From positions 930,001 to 994,000 of the forward strand of contig CAWIMV010000001.1 of the NCBI GenBank assembly GCA_963837325.1: a stretch of DNA of 64,000 nucleotides. Reading direction: 5' to 3'. The notes under the pieces are model-generated. The model was given only the letters and a program-made list of their open reading frames with translations, did not search any database and was not told where the DNA came from. Made by a program: the position numbers and the translations under genes. This document shows positions 32,750-42,115 of this stretch, in pieces; within the stretch, counting starts at the first letter, position 1, and each line of letters begins with the position of its first letter. The stretch comes from CAVQKZ01 sp963837325 (lineage in GTDB: Bacteria; Actinomycetota; Actinomycetes; Mycobacteriales; Jatrophihabitantaceae).

Positions 32750-33715
32750 GTGGCGCTCTCGATCGGCGTGGATATCGGCGGAACCAAGGTCGCGGGCGGC
32801 GTCGTCGACGACGACGGCTGCATCATCGACCGCGAGCTACGGGCCACCCCCGGCCACGACGTCGCCGAGACCGAGGCCATCATCGTCGAAGTCGTAACCG
32901 AACTCGCGGCCCGCCACGACGTCGGGTCGGTAGGGGTCGGCGCGGCCGGTTGGATCGCCAACGACCACGCCACCGTGTTGTTCTCGCCGCATCTCGCCTG
33001 GCGCGACGAGCCGTTGCGCGCCGCGTTGGCGGGACGGATCGGGCTGCCGCTCGTCGTCGAGAACGACGCCAACGCCGCGGCCTGGGCCGAGTACCGCTTC
33101 GGGGCCGCGCAGGGTCAGCGCGTCGTCGTGTGCGTCACGCTGGGCACCGGCATCGGCGGGGGTCTCGTCGTCGACGGCAACCTCTACCGCGGTGCGTTCG
33201 GCGTCGCCTGCGAGTACGGCCATATGACGCTCGTTCCCGACGGCCGGCGCTGTGCGTGCGGCAATCGGGGATGTTGGGAGATGTACGCGTCGGGCCGGGC
33301 GCTGGCCCGCGATGCGCGCGAGCTCGTCGAGGAGTCGCCGATGGCCGCGGCCCGCTTGCTCGAGCTCGCCGGCTCGAAGGCCGAGCTGACCGGGCCGATC
33401 GTGACGGCTGCGGCGGCCGAGGGCGACCCGGCGGCCGAGGCGATCTGCACGTCGATGGGCCGCTGGCTGGGACGCGGCCTGGCCAACCTGGCCGCGGTGC
33501 TCGACCCGTCGATCTTCGTCATCGGCGGCGGCGTGTCCCAGGCGGGCGACCTGCTTTTGCGGCCCGCGCGCGAGGAGTTCGTCCACACCCTGACCGGACG
33601 TGGCTTCCGGCCGGTTGCCACGATCGCTCTCGCGGCGCTGGGCCCGGACTCCGGACTGGTCGGCGCGGCGGACATCGCGCGGCGCCACGGCGTCGCGACC
33701 GGCGGGCCGGGCTAG
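32750..33715 (+). CDS. ROK-family glucokinase
   Basis: A 321-residue sugar kinase. It has the N-terminal ATP site SIGVDIGGTKVAGGVVD, the catalytic Asp in VENDANAAAWAEY, CVTLGTGIGGGLVVDG and the ROK zinc site CACGNRGCWEMYASG. This length and motif set match actinobacterial glucokinase (GlkA). It converts glucose to glucose-6-phosphate. GTG 32750 is chosen because the longer frame start lies inside the previous gene. Confidence 0.92.
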   Translation: MALSIGVDIGGTKVAGGVVDDDGCIIDRELRATPGHDVAETEAIIVEVVTELAARHDVGSVGVGAAGWIANDHATVLFSPHLAWRDEPLRAALAGRIGLPLVVENDANAAAWAEYRFGAAQGQRVVVCVTLGTGIGGGLVVDGNLYRGAFGVACEYGHMTLVPDGRRCACGNRGCWEMYASGRALARDARELVEESPMAAARLLELAGSKAELTGPIVTAAAAEGDPAAEAICTSMGRWLGRGLANLAAVLDPSIFVIGGGVSQAGDLLLRPAREEFVHTLTGRGFRPVATIALAALGPDSGLVGAADIARRHGVATGGPG

Positions 33716-33743
33716 CGTCGGGCGATACGGCACGATGTGACCG

Positions 33744-34433
33744 GTGCCGACCTTGCGACTGCTGAGCTACAACGTCCGCTCGATGCGTGACGACCGCACC
33801 GCCCTGGCCCGCGTCATCCGCTCCGCCGAACCTGATGTCGTGGCCGTGCAAGAAGCACCGCGGTTCCTGCGGTGGCGCTCGACGTGTGCCGCGCTGGCTC
33901 GCACGAGCGGGCTGGTCATCGTTGGTGGCGGCCGGCCGGCGGGGGCGAATCTGATCATGTCGACGCTCGGCGTGGACGTCGTCAGCACGGCCGACGTCCG
34001 GTTCAGCAAGGATGCCGGCCTGCACCAGCGTGGCACCGCGATCGCCGTGCTCCGGCTGCGCGGCTCGACGTTCGCGGTCGCAGGCACCCACCTGGACCTC
34101 AAGCCCGAACCTCGGCTTCGGCACGTCGGCGAACTGCACGCGGCGATCGCCACGCATGTGCCACGCGACGTGCCGGCCGTCGTCGCCGGCGACATCAACG
34201 ACCGGCCCGGATCAGCACCCTGGCGGGCCCTGGCCGCACCGCGCCCGGATGCGTTCGCGACCGCGGGCATCGGCAACGCCTTCACCTCCACGGCCAAGCG
34301 TCCGCACCAGACCATCGACGGTGTATTCGCCGACCCGCGCCTCACCGTGGCCGCGGCCCGCGTGCTCGATGGGGCCGACGTGCTGATCGCCAGTGACCAT
34401 CGTCCGCTCCTGGTGGAGCTCGAACTGCCCTGA
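33744..34433 (+). CDS. endonuclease/exonuclease/phosphatase (EEP) family protein
   Basis: A 229-residue EEP-fold hydrolase: LRLLSYNVRSMRDD, DVVAVQEAPRF (metal-binding Glu), AGTHLDLKPEPRLRHVGEL, VVAGDINDRPGSAPW and the C-terminal ASDHRPLLVEL. All catalytic blocks are present. The substrate (DNA, phospholipid or inositol phosphate) cannot be told. CACGAT (33731-33736) is 7 bp before the GTG. Confidence 0.88.
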   Translation: MPTLRLLSYNVRSMRDDRTALARVIRSAEPDVVAVQEAPRFLRWRSTCAALARTSGLVIVGGGRPAGANLIMSTLGVDVVSTADVRFSKDAGLHQRGTAIAVLRLRGSTFAVAGTHLDLKPEPRLRHVGELHAAIATHVPRDVPAVVAGDINDRPGSAPWRALAAPRPDAFATAGIGNAFTSTAKRPHQTIDGVFADPRLTVAAARVLDGADVLIASDHRPLLVELELP

Positions 34434-34455
34434 CCCAGGTTGCGTGTCCGCAGTC

Positions 34456-35166
34456 TCAGATGACCGCGCCATCGTCGTCATCGTCGTCGGGCCGTTCGCG
34501 CAGCCGCATGATGAGCAAGCCGGCGCCGAGGAGCAGGCTGCCCACGCCGAGCAGCAGAGTCAGGTCGCTGGCCAGCCCGAACACTCCGCCGACCGCGAGC
34601 AACACCACGGCGAGAGCGACGAGCAACAGGGCACCGATGGTCGGCGCCGCGAGGCGGGGGAGCGGGGGCGGTGGTGGGGGGATGTAGTGGTCGTCGTCGA
34701 GCCAGATCGGCTCGTCGACGGCCGCATGGTGCAGCCGTTCGCGCCAGTCGGCGTCCTCGCGGCGCAGGTCCCGCTCGGCTTCCCGGACCGCGGCGACGGT
34801 GTCGACGTGCCAGTCGGCGACCAGCTTGGCGAAGGCCGCGTCGGTGTCCACCCCGGCCAGCGGATCTTCCGGCCGCTCGGGCAACTCGCCCGGCACGCCG
34901 CCCAACGCCTGCACTGCGGCGGCGACGATCGTCCGAGCGTCGGCCCGCTCCTCGGCCGCGACGAACAGCCGCCGTTGTTCCAGCGCGGCACCGGGCGCGG
35001 GGTCGAGGTAGGCGGCAATACGAGCGCGGGCCAGCGCGTTGAGCAACGCCCGCCCGAGTTCGACCTCGACGTCGGTCAGTGGCACGTAACTGATCGCCAC
35101 CAGGCCGTTGTCGACGCGGCGGACCTGATCCGGACCGGTGCCGTCCGGAGCCGGGCCGGCGGTCAC
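34456..35166 (-). CDS. conserved membrane protein, DUF308-like
   Basis: A 236-residue protein. The cytoplasmic N-terminus (about 1-150) is rich in charged residues, with DEPIWLDDDHYIPPPPPPLPRL just before two adjacent transmembrane helices (about 170-215) and an acidic tail of Asp residues. Start GTG 35166 overlaps the preceding lipase stop by 4 bp (GTGA), so the pair is an operon. Function unknown. Confidence 0.75.
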   Translation of the reverse strand: MTAGPAPDGTGPDQVRRVDNGLVAISYVPLTDVEVELGRALLNALARARIAAYLDPAPGAALEQRRLFVAAEERADARTIVAAAVQALGGVPGELPERPEDPLAGVDTDAAFAKLVADWHVDTVAAVREAERDLRREDADWRERLHHAAVDEPIWLDDDHYIPPPPPPLPRLAAPTIGALLLVALAVVLLAVGGVFGLASDLTLLLGVGSLLLGAGLLIMRLRERPDDDDDDGAVI

Positions 35167-35999
35167 GGGGCCGTGCTCCCGGCGGGACCGCCGTCCGGTG
35201 CCGCCACGCCCGTGAGCGACCGGATGAACTCGACGCTGCCGTCGAAGATCGTCGGGGCATCGTTGTCCAGCGTGGCCACGTGGTAGCTGTTCTCCAGGAC
35301 GACCTCGCGGACCGTCGTATTGGTGGCACCAGCTTGCAGCAGTCGGCCCGACAGCGGCTCGACGACGTGATCCTCGCGGCTGCGGAACAGCAGAATCGGC
35401 GCGGTGATGCGCGACAGGTCGGCGAGGGTGACCTTCCACAGCCGCTGCAACGAGGCGAACGCCTTCACAGGGGTACGGCCCAACGCCGGCTCCACCGTGT
35501 CCGGCTTCTTGATGTCACTCCCGATGCCGGGGCGAGATCGCACGGCCCAGCCGATGTAGCGGGCGAACCGGGCATCGAAACGCTCGGTGCCGTACGAGGG
35601 ATTGACCAGTACGAGGCCGGCCAGCCGGTCGCTGTGCCGCTCGGCCAGTCGGGTGACGAGCGTGCCGCCCATCGACAGCCCGCCGGCGAAGACGGTCTCG
35701 CACTGTTCATCGAGCTCGCTGAAGGCGTCCTCGATCGTCTGATACCAGTCGGTCCAGCGGCTGCGGTTGGTGTCCTGCCAGCGGGTGCCGTGTCCGGGCA
35801 ACAGCGGCAGCCGCACGCTGTAGCCGGCCGCGGCCAGGTGTTGAGCCCACGGCAGCAGGCTGGCCGGCACTCCGGTGAAGCCATGGCTGAGCACGACCCC
35901 GACCGGGCCGCGGTCGGCGGAGAACGCTTCCGCTCCCGCAATCAGTGCCACGTCGCCTCGTCTCGCCGGTGCTGCCAGGTGTCTGCCTGCGTTCATCAT
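35163..35999 (-). CDS. alpha/beta hydrolase, monoacylglycerol lipase/carboxylesterase type
   Basis: A 278-residue serine hydrolase: GVVLSHGFTGVPASLLPWA (oxyanion HG), nucleophile elbow GGLSMGGTLV, RSREDHVVEP (Asp) and NSYHVATLD (His), so the triad is complete. It resembles actinobacterial carboxylesterase/monoacylglycerol lipases. ATG 35999 is followed by a second ATG, and the start is uncertain by one codon. It is divergent from the plsC-like gene and upstream of the DUF308-like gene. Confidence 0.9.
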   Translation of the reverse strand: MMNAGRHLAAPARRGDVALIAGAEAFSADRGPVGVVLSHGFTGVPASLLPWAQHLAAAGYSVRLPLLPGHGTRWQDTNRSRWTDWYQTIEDAFSELDEQCETVFAGGLSMGGTLVTRLAERHSDRLAGLVLVNPSYGTERFDARFARYIGWAVRSRPGIGSDIKKPDTVEPALGRTPVKAFASLQRLWKVTLADLSRITAPILLFRSREDHVVEPLSGRLLQAGATNTTVREVVLENSYHVATLDNDAPTIFDGSVEFIRSLTGVAAPDGGPAGSTAP

Positions 36000-36127
36000 G
36001 CCCCGCGATCGGCGAGTGGCGGAGACGGGGACACCGATGTCCGGCCGGGCTGGGGCTTGGTCGCATCGGGAGCCCGGCACTACTGTCACATCGGGATCGC
36101 CGTTCATGTGCCCGGCAGGAGATTGCA

Positions 36128-36886
36128 TTGTTCTACTGGCTCGCGAAGTTCGTCTTCCTCGGGCCATTGCTGCGCGGGGTATGGCGGCCATGGGTCGAGG
36201 GTTTGGAGAACGTCCCCGACGACGGGCCGGCGATCATCGCGAGCAATCACCTTTCCTTCTGTGACTCCTTCTTCATGCCGGTGATGGTGCCGCGCAAGGT
36301 GACCTTCCTGGCCAAGGCGGAGTACTTCACGACTCCGGGCATCAAGGGCTTCTTCTCGCGGACGTTCATGTCCGGCGTGGGGCAGGTGCCGATCGACCGA
36401 TCCGACGCCGACGCGTCGCGGGCCGCCCTGAACACCGGCGTTCGCGTGCTGCGCGGCGGCAACCTGCTGGGCATCTACCCCGAGGGCACTCGCTCGCCCG
36501 ACGGGCGCCTGTACCGCGGCAAGACCGGCGTCGCCCGGATGGCCCTCGAATCGGGCGCGGTCGTGATCCCGTGCGCGATGATCGACACCAACGTCATCCA
36601 ACCTCCGGGGCGGCTGCTGCCGAAGTTACGGCCCCGGCCCGGCGTGCGATTCGGCAAGCCGTTGGACTTCTCCCGCTACGAGGGGATGTCGGGCGACCGG
36701 TTCGTCGAGCGTTCGATCACCGACGAGGTGATGTACGAGCTGATGCAGCTCTCCGGTCAGGAGTACGTCGACAAGTACGCGGCGTCGGTCAAGAAGGCGC
36801 AAGGCCTCGACACCGGGTTCGGCGCCCGCGACGCCGCGGAGGTCCGCGAACTCGGCGAGCGGATGCCCGACAGCCGAGCCGGCTAG
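36128..36886 (+). CDS. 1-acyl-sn-glycerol-3-phosphate acyltransferase (PlsC type)
   Basis: A 252-residue membrane acyltransferase (Rv2182c-like): catalytic NHLSFCDSFF (H-x4-D), GQVPIDRSD, YPEGTRSPDG and VIPCAMIDT. It makes phosphatidic acid or acylates PIM-type lipids, which fits pimB nearby. The start is TTG 36128, selected because AGGAG (36117-36121) lies 6 bp before it and the sequence before it is not family-like. Confidence 0.9.
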   Translation: MFYWLAKFVFLGPLLRGVWRPWVEGLENVPDDGPAIIASNHLSFCDSFFMPVMVPRKVTFLAKAEYFTTPGIKGFFSRTFMSGVGQVPIDRSDADASRAALNTGVRVLRGGNLLGIYPEGTRSPDGRLYRGKTGVARMALESGAVVIPCAMIDTNVIQPPGRLLPKLRPRPGVRFGKPLDFSRYEGMSGDRFVERSITDEVMYELMQLSGQEYVDKYAASVKKAQGLDTGFGARDAAEVRELGERMPDSRAG

Positions 36887-36898
36887 AGACGCCTGCGC

Positions 36899-37408
36899 GT
36901 GCGCTTCTTCTACGACTGCGAGTTCATCGAAGACGGCACCACGATCGAGCTGGTGTCGATCGGCGTCGTCGACGAAGGCGGTCGCGAGTTCTACGCCGTC
37001 TCGACCGAGTTCGACCCGACCCGCGCGATCGAGTGGGTTCGCCGCAACGTGCTCGACAAACTGCCCGCGCCTGCCGACCCGGCCTGGCGGTCCCTGGAGC
37101 GCATCCGCGCCGACCTGCTCGCCTTCCTCACCGAGCCGAACAAGCCGATCGAGCTGTGGGCCTGGATGTCGGCGTACGACCACGTCGCCCTCGCCCAGTT
37201 GTGGGGCGATATGCGGGCCTTGCCCCGGCTGATCCCGCGGTTCACGCACGAACTGCGCCAGCGCTGGGAGGACGCCGGATCACCAGTACTGCCCGGCATC
37301 GGCGTCGACCAGCACGACGCGCTCGCGGACGCCCGCCACAACCTGGCCCGCTGGCGGGCGATCGAGGCGGTTCGTTCGGACAATGAGCCGGGCCAAGCCG
37401 CGCGATGA
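36899..37408 (+). CDS. 3'-5' exoribonuclease (polyadenylate-specific, Rv2179c-like)
   Basis: A 169-residue DEDDh/RNase H-fold nuclease: FFYDCEFIEDGTTIELVSIGVV (DxE), WAWMSAYDHVAL and the C-terminal DQHDALADARHNLARW. The position after plsC and before the type II DAHP synthase matches Rv2179c (from memory). It trims RNA 3' ends. GTG 36899 is 12 bp after the plsC stop. Confidence 0.9.
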   Translation: MRFFYDCEFIEDGTTIELVSIGVVDEGGREFYAVSTEFDPTRAIEWVRRNVLDKLPAPADPAWRSLERIRADLLAFLTEPNKPIELWAWMSAYDHVALAQLWGDMRALPRLIPRFTHELRQRWEDAGSPVLPGIGVDQHDALADARHNLARWRAIEAVRSDNEPGQAAR

Positions 37409-37553
37409 CCTTGGTGACCACTCGGCGTGACTGAGGCAGCCCGCCGCTGCCGGGCCAGCGAACGCGGTCCGGTCGGGCTGAGGAGACTCGCTAGTGTCTA
37501 GCGCTGCGACAACGCCGTCGCCCGACAGTCGAACTATGGAGAGGACCCCCCAC

Positions 37554-38579
37554 ATGCGTATCGGTGTGCTCACCGGCGGCGGCGACTGCCCGGGGCTGAA
37601 CGCGGTCATCCGCGCGGTCGTCCGAAAGGGGGCCGGCGTCTACGGTCACGAGTTCGTCGGGTTCCGCGACGGCTGGCGCGGCCCGCTGGAAAACCTCGTG
37701 ACACCGCTGGGGGTGCCCGAGGTGCGGGGAATTCTGCCGCGCGGTGGCACGATCCTCGGCTCCTCGCGGACCAATCCGTTCAAGGTCGACGACGGCGTCG
37801 AGAAGATCGTCAACAATCTGCACGAGCTCGGCATCGATGCCCTCGTCGCGATCGGCGGCGAGGACACCCTGGGTGTGGCCACCCGGCTCGGCGAACTCGG
37901 GGTGCACGTCATCGGCGTGCCGAAGACGATCGACAACGACCTCGGCGCCACGGACTACACGTTCGGCTTCGACACGGCGGTCAACATCGCGATGGAAGCC
38001 ATCGACCGGCTGCACACCACCGCCGAATCGCACCACCGGGCTCTCATCGTCGAGGTGATGGGGCGCCACGCCGGTTGGATCGCCCTGCACGCCGGGCTGG
38101 CCGGCGGCGCGAACGTCATCCTGATTCCCGAGCTGCCGTTCTCGCTGGAACGGGTCTGCGCGTACGTCGAGAGCAGATTCCAGTCGCACTATGCGCCGAT
38201 CCTGGTTGTTGCCGAGGGCGCCACTCCTGACGGCGGCGAGAACGCCACCGTCGACAAGGGGCTCGACGCGTTCGGGCACGTGCGGCTGGGCGGCATCGGC
38301 GAGTGGCTGGCCGGCGAGATCGAAAAGCACACCGGCAAGGAAGCACGTACGACGGTGCTCGGGCACATCCAGCGCGGCGGCACCCCCTCGGCCTTCGACC
38401 GGGTGTTGGCCACCCGATTCGGCCTGCATGCCGTCGACGCCGCGAGCGATGAGGACTGGGGCAAGATGGTTGCACTGCGTGGCACCGACATCGTCCGGGT
38501 CCCGCTCACCGAGGCCACCGCCGAGCTGAAGACCGTCCGGCCCGAACTGTATTCCGAGGCCGAGGTCTTCTTCGGCTGA
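37554..38579 (+). CDS. pfkA: 6-phosphofructokinase, group III, PPi-type active-site residues
   Basis: A 341-residue PFK: GVLTGGGDCPGLNAVIR, IGGEDTLGVA, VPKTIDNDLGATDYTFGFDTAV and VEVMGRHAGWIA. The Asp in GGED and the Lys in PKTIDND are the residues known to exclude ATP and select pyrophosphate in PPi-dependent PFKs; ATP enzymes have GGDG/GGEG and usually Gly at the second position. PPi dependence is inferred, not proven. The ATG has GGAGAGGA 8 bp upstream. Confidence 0.93.
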   Translation: MRIGVLTGGGDCPGLNAVIRAVVRKGAGVYGHEFVGFRDGWRGPLENLVTPLGVPEVRGILPRGGTILGSSRTNPFKVDDGVEKIVNNLHELGIDALVAIGGEDTLGVATRLGELGVHVIGVPKTIDNDLGATDYTFGFDTAVNIAMEAIDRLHTTAESHHRALIVEVMGRHAGWIALHAGLAGGANVILIPELPFSLERVCAYVESRFQSHYAPILVVAEGATPDGGENATVDKGLDAFGHVRLGGIGEWLAGEIEKHTGKEARTTVLGHIQRGGTPSAFDRVLATRFGLHAVDAASDEDWGKMVALRGTDIVRVPLTEATAELKTVRPELYSEAEVFFG

Positions 38580-38644
38580 GGGAGGGCCGCACCCCCCGCG
38601 CGTCGGTGGATTCGGCGGTCTGAAACGGCCGATCGACGGGCGAT

Positions 38645-38650
38645 TACTCT
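38645..38650 (+). promoter_or_regulatory. -10 hexamer (TACTCT) of aroG leaderless promoter
   Basis: TACTCT lies 6 bp before the GTG at 38657. Confidence 0.45.
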
Positions 38651-38656
38651 TGGCTC

Positions 38657-40015
38657 GTGATGACTGAGCCCGGTGTGGCCGAACCCGACGAGCTGGGACT
38701 GGACTCGTGGCGCGACCGACCGGCCGCCCAGCAGCCGTCCTGGCCCGACGACGTCGCGCTGCGCGAGGTTGCCCTGACGCTGGCCGGGATGCCGCCGTTG
38801 GTCGTCGCGTCCGAGGTCGACCAGTTGCGCGAGCGGCTGGCTGCCGTTGCGCGCGGGGACGCGTTCCTGCTGCAGGGCGGCGACTGCGCCGAGACGTTCG
38901 TGACCAGCACCCAGGCCGACATCGCGGCCAAGGTGCGCATCCTGCTGCAGATGGCCGTCGTGCTCACCTACGGCGCCTCGGTCCCGGTGGTGAAGCTGGG
39001 CCGCATTGCCGGGCAGTACGCCAAGCCGCGCACGTCGGACCTGGACCCGTCGGGTGAACGCTCCTACCGCGGCGACATGGTGAACGAGCTGGTCGGCGAC
39101 CGGACGCCTGACCCGCGCCGGATCCTGCGGGCCTACTCGACCGCCGCGTCGACGCTGAACCTGCTCCGGGCCTACGCCGGCGGGGGACTTGCCTCGCTCG
39201 ACCGGGTGCACGCCTGGAACGCGGCGTTCGCGCGCTCCACCGAGACCGGCGCTCGCTACGAGAAGCTGGCCGCGGAGATCGATCGAGCGGTGCGGTTCAT
39301 GCGCGCTTGCGGCGTGCACGACGCGGCACTCGAGGGCGTAGAGCTGTACGCGTCACACGAAGCGCTCATCCTCGAGTACGAGCGCGCGCTGACCCGGATC
39401 GACGAAGGCCGGGCCTACGATCTGTCGGCCCACTTCGTCTGGGTCGGAGAACGCACCCGCCAGATGGACGGCGCCCACCTGGATTTCGTCTCCCGCATCG
39501 CCAACCCGATCGGCGTGAAGCTGGGCCCGACGACCACGCCGGAGTTCGCGGCCGAATTGGTCGAGCGCCTCGACCCGGAGAATGTGCCCGGCCGGCTGAC
39601 CCTGATCAGTCGAATGTCGAACGCGCTGGTGCGTGATCGACTGCCCGCGATCGTCGAGAAGGTCACCTCCACGGGGCATCTGGTCGTGTGGCACTGCGAC
39701 CCGATGCACGGCAACACCGAGGAGACGGCCGACGGGGTCAAGACCCGCCATCTGGACCGGATCATCGACGAGGTCGACGGCTTCTTCGACGTCCACGCCG
39801 AACTGGGGACCTACCCGGGCGGCCTGCACGTCGAGTTGACCGGCGACGAGGTCACCGAATGCATCGGGGGCACCGCCGAGCTGACGGCCGCGGATCTGAG
39901 CCGTCGCTACGAGACCGCGTGCGACCCGCGACTGAACATCGAGCAGTCCCTCGAGTTGGCATTTCGCGTCGCCGAGCGTCTCGTCGCCGATCGGCGCCGC
40001 CGGGACGTGCAGTGA
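38657..40015 (+). CDS. aroG: 3-deoxy-7-phosphoheptulonate synthase, class II
   Basis: A 452-residue type II (plant-like) DAHP synthase (Rv2178c-like), the first shikimate step from PEP and erythrose-4-phosphate. Motifs are FLLQGGDCAETF, KLGRIAGQYAKPR, SAHFVWVGERTRQMDGAHL, GVKLGPTTTPE and VWHCDPMHGNTE. GTG 38657 (followed by ATG) fits a leaderless mRNA. It overlaps the downstream aldolase by 4 bp. Confidence 0.96.
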   Translation: MMTEPGVAEPDELGLDSWRDRPAAQQPSWPDDVALREVALTLAGMPPLVVASEVDQLRERLAAVARGDAFLLQGGDCAETFVTSTQADIAAKVRILLQMAVVLTYGASVPVVKLGRIAGQYAKPRTSDLDPSGERSYRGDMVNELVGDRTPDPRRILRAYSTAASTLNLLRAYAGGGLASLDRVHAWNAAFARSTETGARYEKLAAEIDRAVRFMRACGVHDAALEGVELYASHEALILEYERALTRIDEGRAYDLSAHFVWVGERTRQMDGAHLDFVSRIANPIGVKLGPTTTPEFAAELVERLDPENVPGRLTLISRMSNALVRDRLPAIVEKVTSTGHLVVWHCDPMHGNTEETADGVKTRHLDRIIDEVDGFFDVHAELGTYPGGLHVELTGDEVTECIGGTAELTAADLSRRYETACDPRLNIEQSLELAFRVAERLVADRRRRDVQ

Positions 40016-41019
40016 GCGGGGTCGTCGACCTGCGTTCGGACACCGTCACGCGGCCGACGCCGGCGATGCGCGCGGCCATGGCCGACGCCGAGGTCGGCGA
40101 CGACGTGTACGGCGAGGATCCGACCGTCCTCGCGCTCGAAGCCGAGGTCGCTGAGCTGCTGGGCTTCGAGGCCGGCCTGTTCGTGCCGTCCGGTTCGCTG
40201 GGCAACCAGCTCGGCATCCGGCTGCTCGTCCCGCCGGGGTACGAGCTGGTGTGTGACTCGCTGGCCCATGTCGCCCGGGCCGAACTGGGCGCGGCCGCGG
40301 TTTTCGCCGGCATCACCTTCCGCACCTGGGCAGCGACCCGGGGCCGCCTGGACGCCGCGACCGCCGCGCAGCTCATCGCTCCCGATGCCGGGCCGTACCT
40401 CGTCTCGACGGCTGCGATAGCGGTCGAGAACACCCACAACTTCGGCGGCGGCACGATCCAGCCGGCCGACCAGGTCAGCGCGGTGATCGAACTGGCGCGG
40501 GCGCACGGCCTCGGCCTGCACCTCGACGGCGCCCGGTTGTGGAACGCCCACGTCGCGACCGGCCGTCCACTGCGCGACCTCGCGGCCGGCTTTGACACCG
40601 CGTCGGTGTGCTTGTCGAAGGGTCTCGGCGCGCCGGTGGGCTCGGTGCTGACGTCGACTGCCGAGCGGATCGCCGAGGCGCGGGTGTGGCGCAAGCGCTA
40701 CGGCGCTGGGATGCGGCAGGTCGGCATCCTGGCCGCCGCCGGGCGCTACGCCCTGGCTCATCACATCGACCGACTTTCCGAGGACCACGCGCGGGCCCGC
40801 CGACTGGGCGCCGCCCTCGGGGCGGACCCGGCCGGCATCGAGACGAACATCGTGGTGCTCGACGTGCCCGAAGCCGCCGCCGTGGCCGCGAAGGCCCGCG
40901 AGCAGGACGTCCTGGTCTCGGCGCTCGGGCCGCGCTTCCTGCGCCTGGTCACACATCTCGACGTCGACGATGACGGCCTCGACCGCGCCATCGACGTGCT
41001 GACTCCGCTCGTCCGCTGA
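40012..41019 (+). CDS. ltaE: low-specificity L-threonine aldolase / beta-eliminating lyase
   Basis: A 335-residue fold-type I PLP enzyme: VDLRSDTVTRPTPAMRAAM, EDPTVLALEAEVAELLGFEAGLFVPSGSLGNQ, HLDGARLWNAHV and the PLP Lys in VCLSKGLGAPVGS. It cleaves threonine/allo-threonine to glycine and acetaldehyde. Start GTG 40012 overlaps the aroG stop (GTGA). It converges on the second DAHP synthase. Confidence 0.92.
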   Translation: MSGVVDLRSDTVTRPTPAMRAAMADAEVGDDVYGEDPTVLALEAEVAELLGFEAGLFVPSGSLGNQLGIRLLVPPGYELVCDSLAHVARAELGAAAVFAGITFRTWAATRGRLDAATAAQLIAPDAGPYLVSTAAIAVENTHNFGGGTIQPADQVSAVIELARAHGLGLHLDGARLWNAHVATGRPLRDLAAGFDTASVCLSKGLGAPVGSVLTSTAERIAEARVWRKRYGAGMRQVGILAAAGRYALAHHIDRLSEDHARARRLGAALGADPAGIETNIVVLDVPEAAAVAAKAREQDVLVSALGPRFLRLVTHLDVDDDGLDRAIDVLTPLVR

Positions 41020-41037
41020 CCCAATGCCCGAAGGGTT

Positions 41038-42069
41038 TCAGCCGGCGAGGTGGGCGGCGGAGGTGCGCCCGAGCAGCGGCGGGATCGTGATGACCGCGTG
41101 GCCGAGTTCGTCCAGCAGGTCGCCGAACAGTGCTTGGGCGCCGTCGCACAATGCCGATTCCGGATGCGGGTGCACGTCGACCATGATCCCGTCCGCGCCG
41201 GCGGCGATGCCGGCCCGCGCGAGCGGCACGACGAGGTCTCGGCGGCCCGCCGCGTGTGACGGGTCGACGATCACCGGCAGGTGCGAGAGGCGCTGCACCA
41301 TCGGCACCGCCGACACGTCCAGCATGTTGCGGATCGCCGGCTCGAACGACCGGATCCCACGCTCGCACAAGACGATGTCGAGGTTGCCACGCTGGGCGAT
41401 GTACTCCGCCGCCATCAGCCATTCCTCGTAGGTGGCGGTCAGCCCGCGCTTGAGCATGACCGGCTTGCCGGTTGCCCCGACCGCTTGCAGCAAGCCGAAG
41501 TTCTGCATGTTGCGGGTACCGATCTGCAGCATGTCGGCGTACTCGGCGACGACGTCGACCTCTGACACTTCGGTCACTTCGGTGACGATCGGCAGCGCCA
41601 CCTCGTCGCGAACCTCGGCCAGGATGCGTAGCCCGTCCACACCCAGTCCTTGGAACGCGTACGGGGACGTGCGGGGTTTGTAGGCTCCGCCGCGCAGCAG
41701 TGTCGCCCCGGCCTTCTTGGCCATCCGCGCTGACTCGAGCGTCTGCTCCGGCGTCTCGACCGCGCAGGGGCCGGCGATGAACGTGAACGTGTCCGGACCG
41801 ATCGGCACGCCGCCCACCCGCACCGTCGTGCGCCGGGCGTGGTTCTGTGCCGAGACCAGCTTGTACGGCGCGGTGATCCGCATCGTCTCCGCAACGCCGG
41901 GCAACCCGTCGGCGTCGAGGGTTTCCAGGACGTCCTCCGTGCCGACGACGCCGACGATGGTGCGCATGACCCCGCGGCTGACGAACGCCTCCCCGCCGTG
42001 CGTCTCCACGTGCCGGACGACGTCGGCGATGTCGGTATCAGACGCACCGGGCGCCATGACGATGACCAT
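41038..42069 (-). CDS. aroF: 3-deoxy-7-phosphoheptulonate synthase, class I-beta with N-terminal FLR domain
   Basis: A 343-residue type I-beta DAHP synthase. A ferredoxin-like regulatory domain (about 1-75, MVIVMAPGASDTDIADVVRHVE) precedes the TIM barrel with FIAGPCAVETPEQTLE, LLRGGAYKPRTSPYAFQGLG, LQIGTRNMQNF, LKRGLTATYEEWL and VIVDPSHAAGRRD. The enzyme is unrelated in sequence to aroG 1 kb away. TAGACT lies 8 bp before the ATG. Confidence 0.95.
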   Translation of the reverse strand: MVIVMAPGASDTDIADVVRHVETHGGEAFVSRGVMRTIVGVVGTEDVLETLDADGLPGVAETMRITAPYKLVSAQNHARRTTVRVGGVPIGPDTFTFIAGPCAVETPEQTLESARMAKKAGATLLRGGAYKPRTSPYAFQGLGVDGLRILAEVRDEVALPIVTEVTEVSEVDVVAEYADMLQIGTRNMQNFGLLQAVGATGKPVMLKRGLTATYEEWLMAAEYIAQRGNLDIVLCERGIRSFEPAIRNMLDVSAVPMVQRLSHLPVIVDPSHAAGRRDLVVPLARAGIAAGADGIMVDVHPHPESALCDGAQALFGDLLDELGHAVITIPPLLGRTSAAHLAG

Positions 42070-42115
42070 GGTCGGCGAGTCTAAGGCCGTCGGACCGGGT
42101 CGCTGCCGCCGGGCT

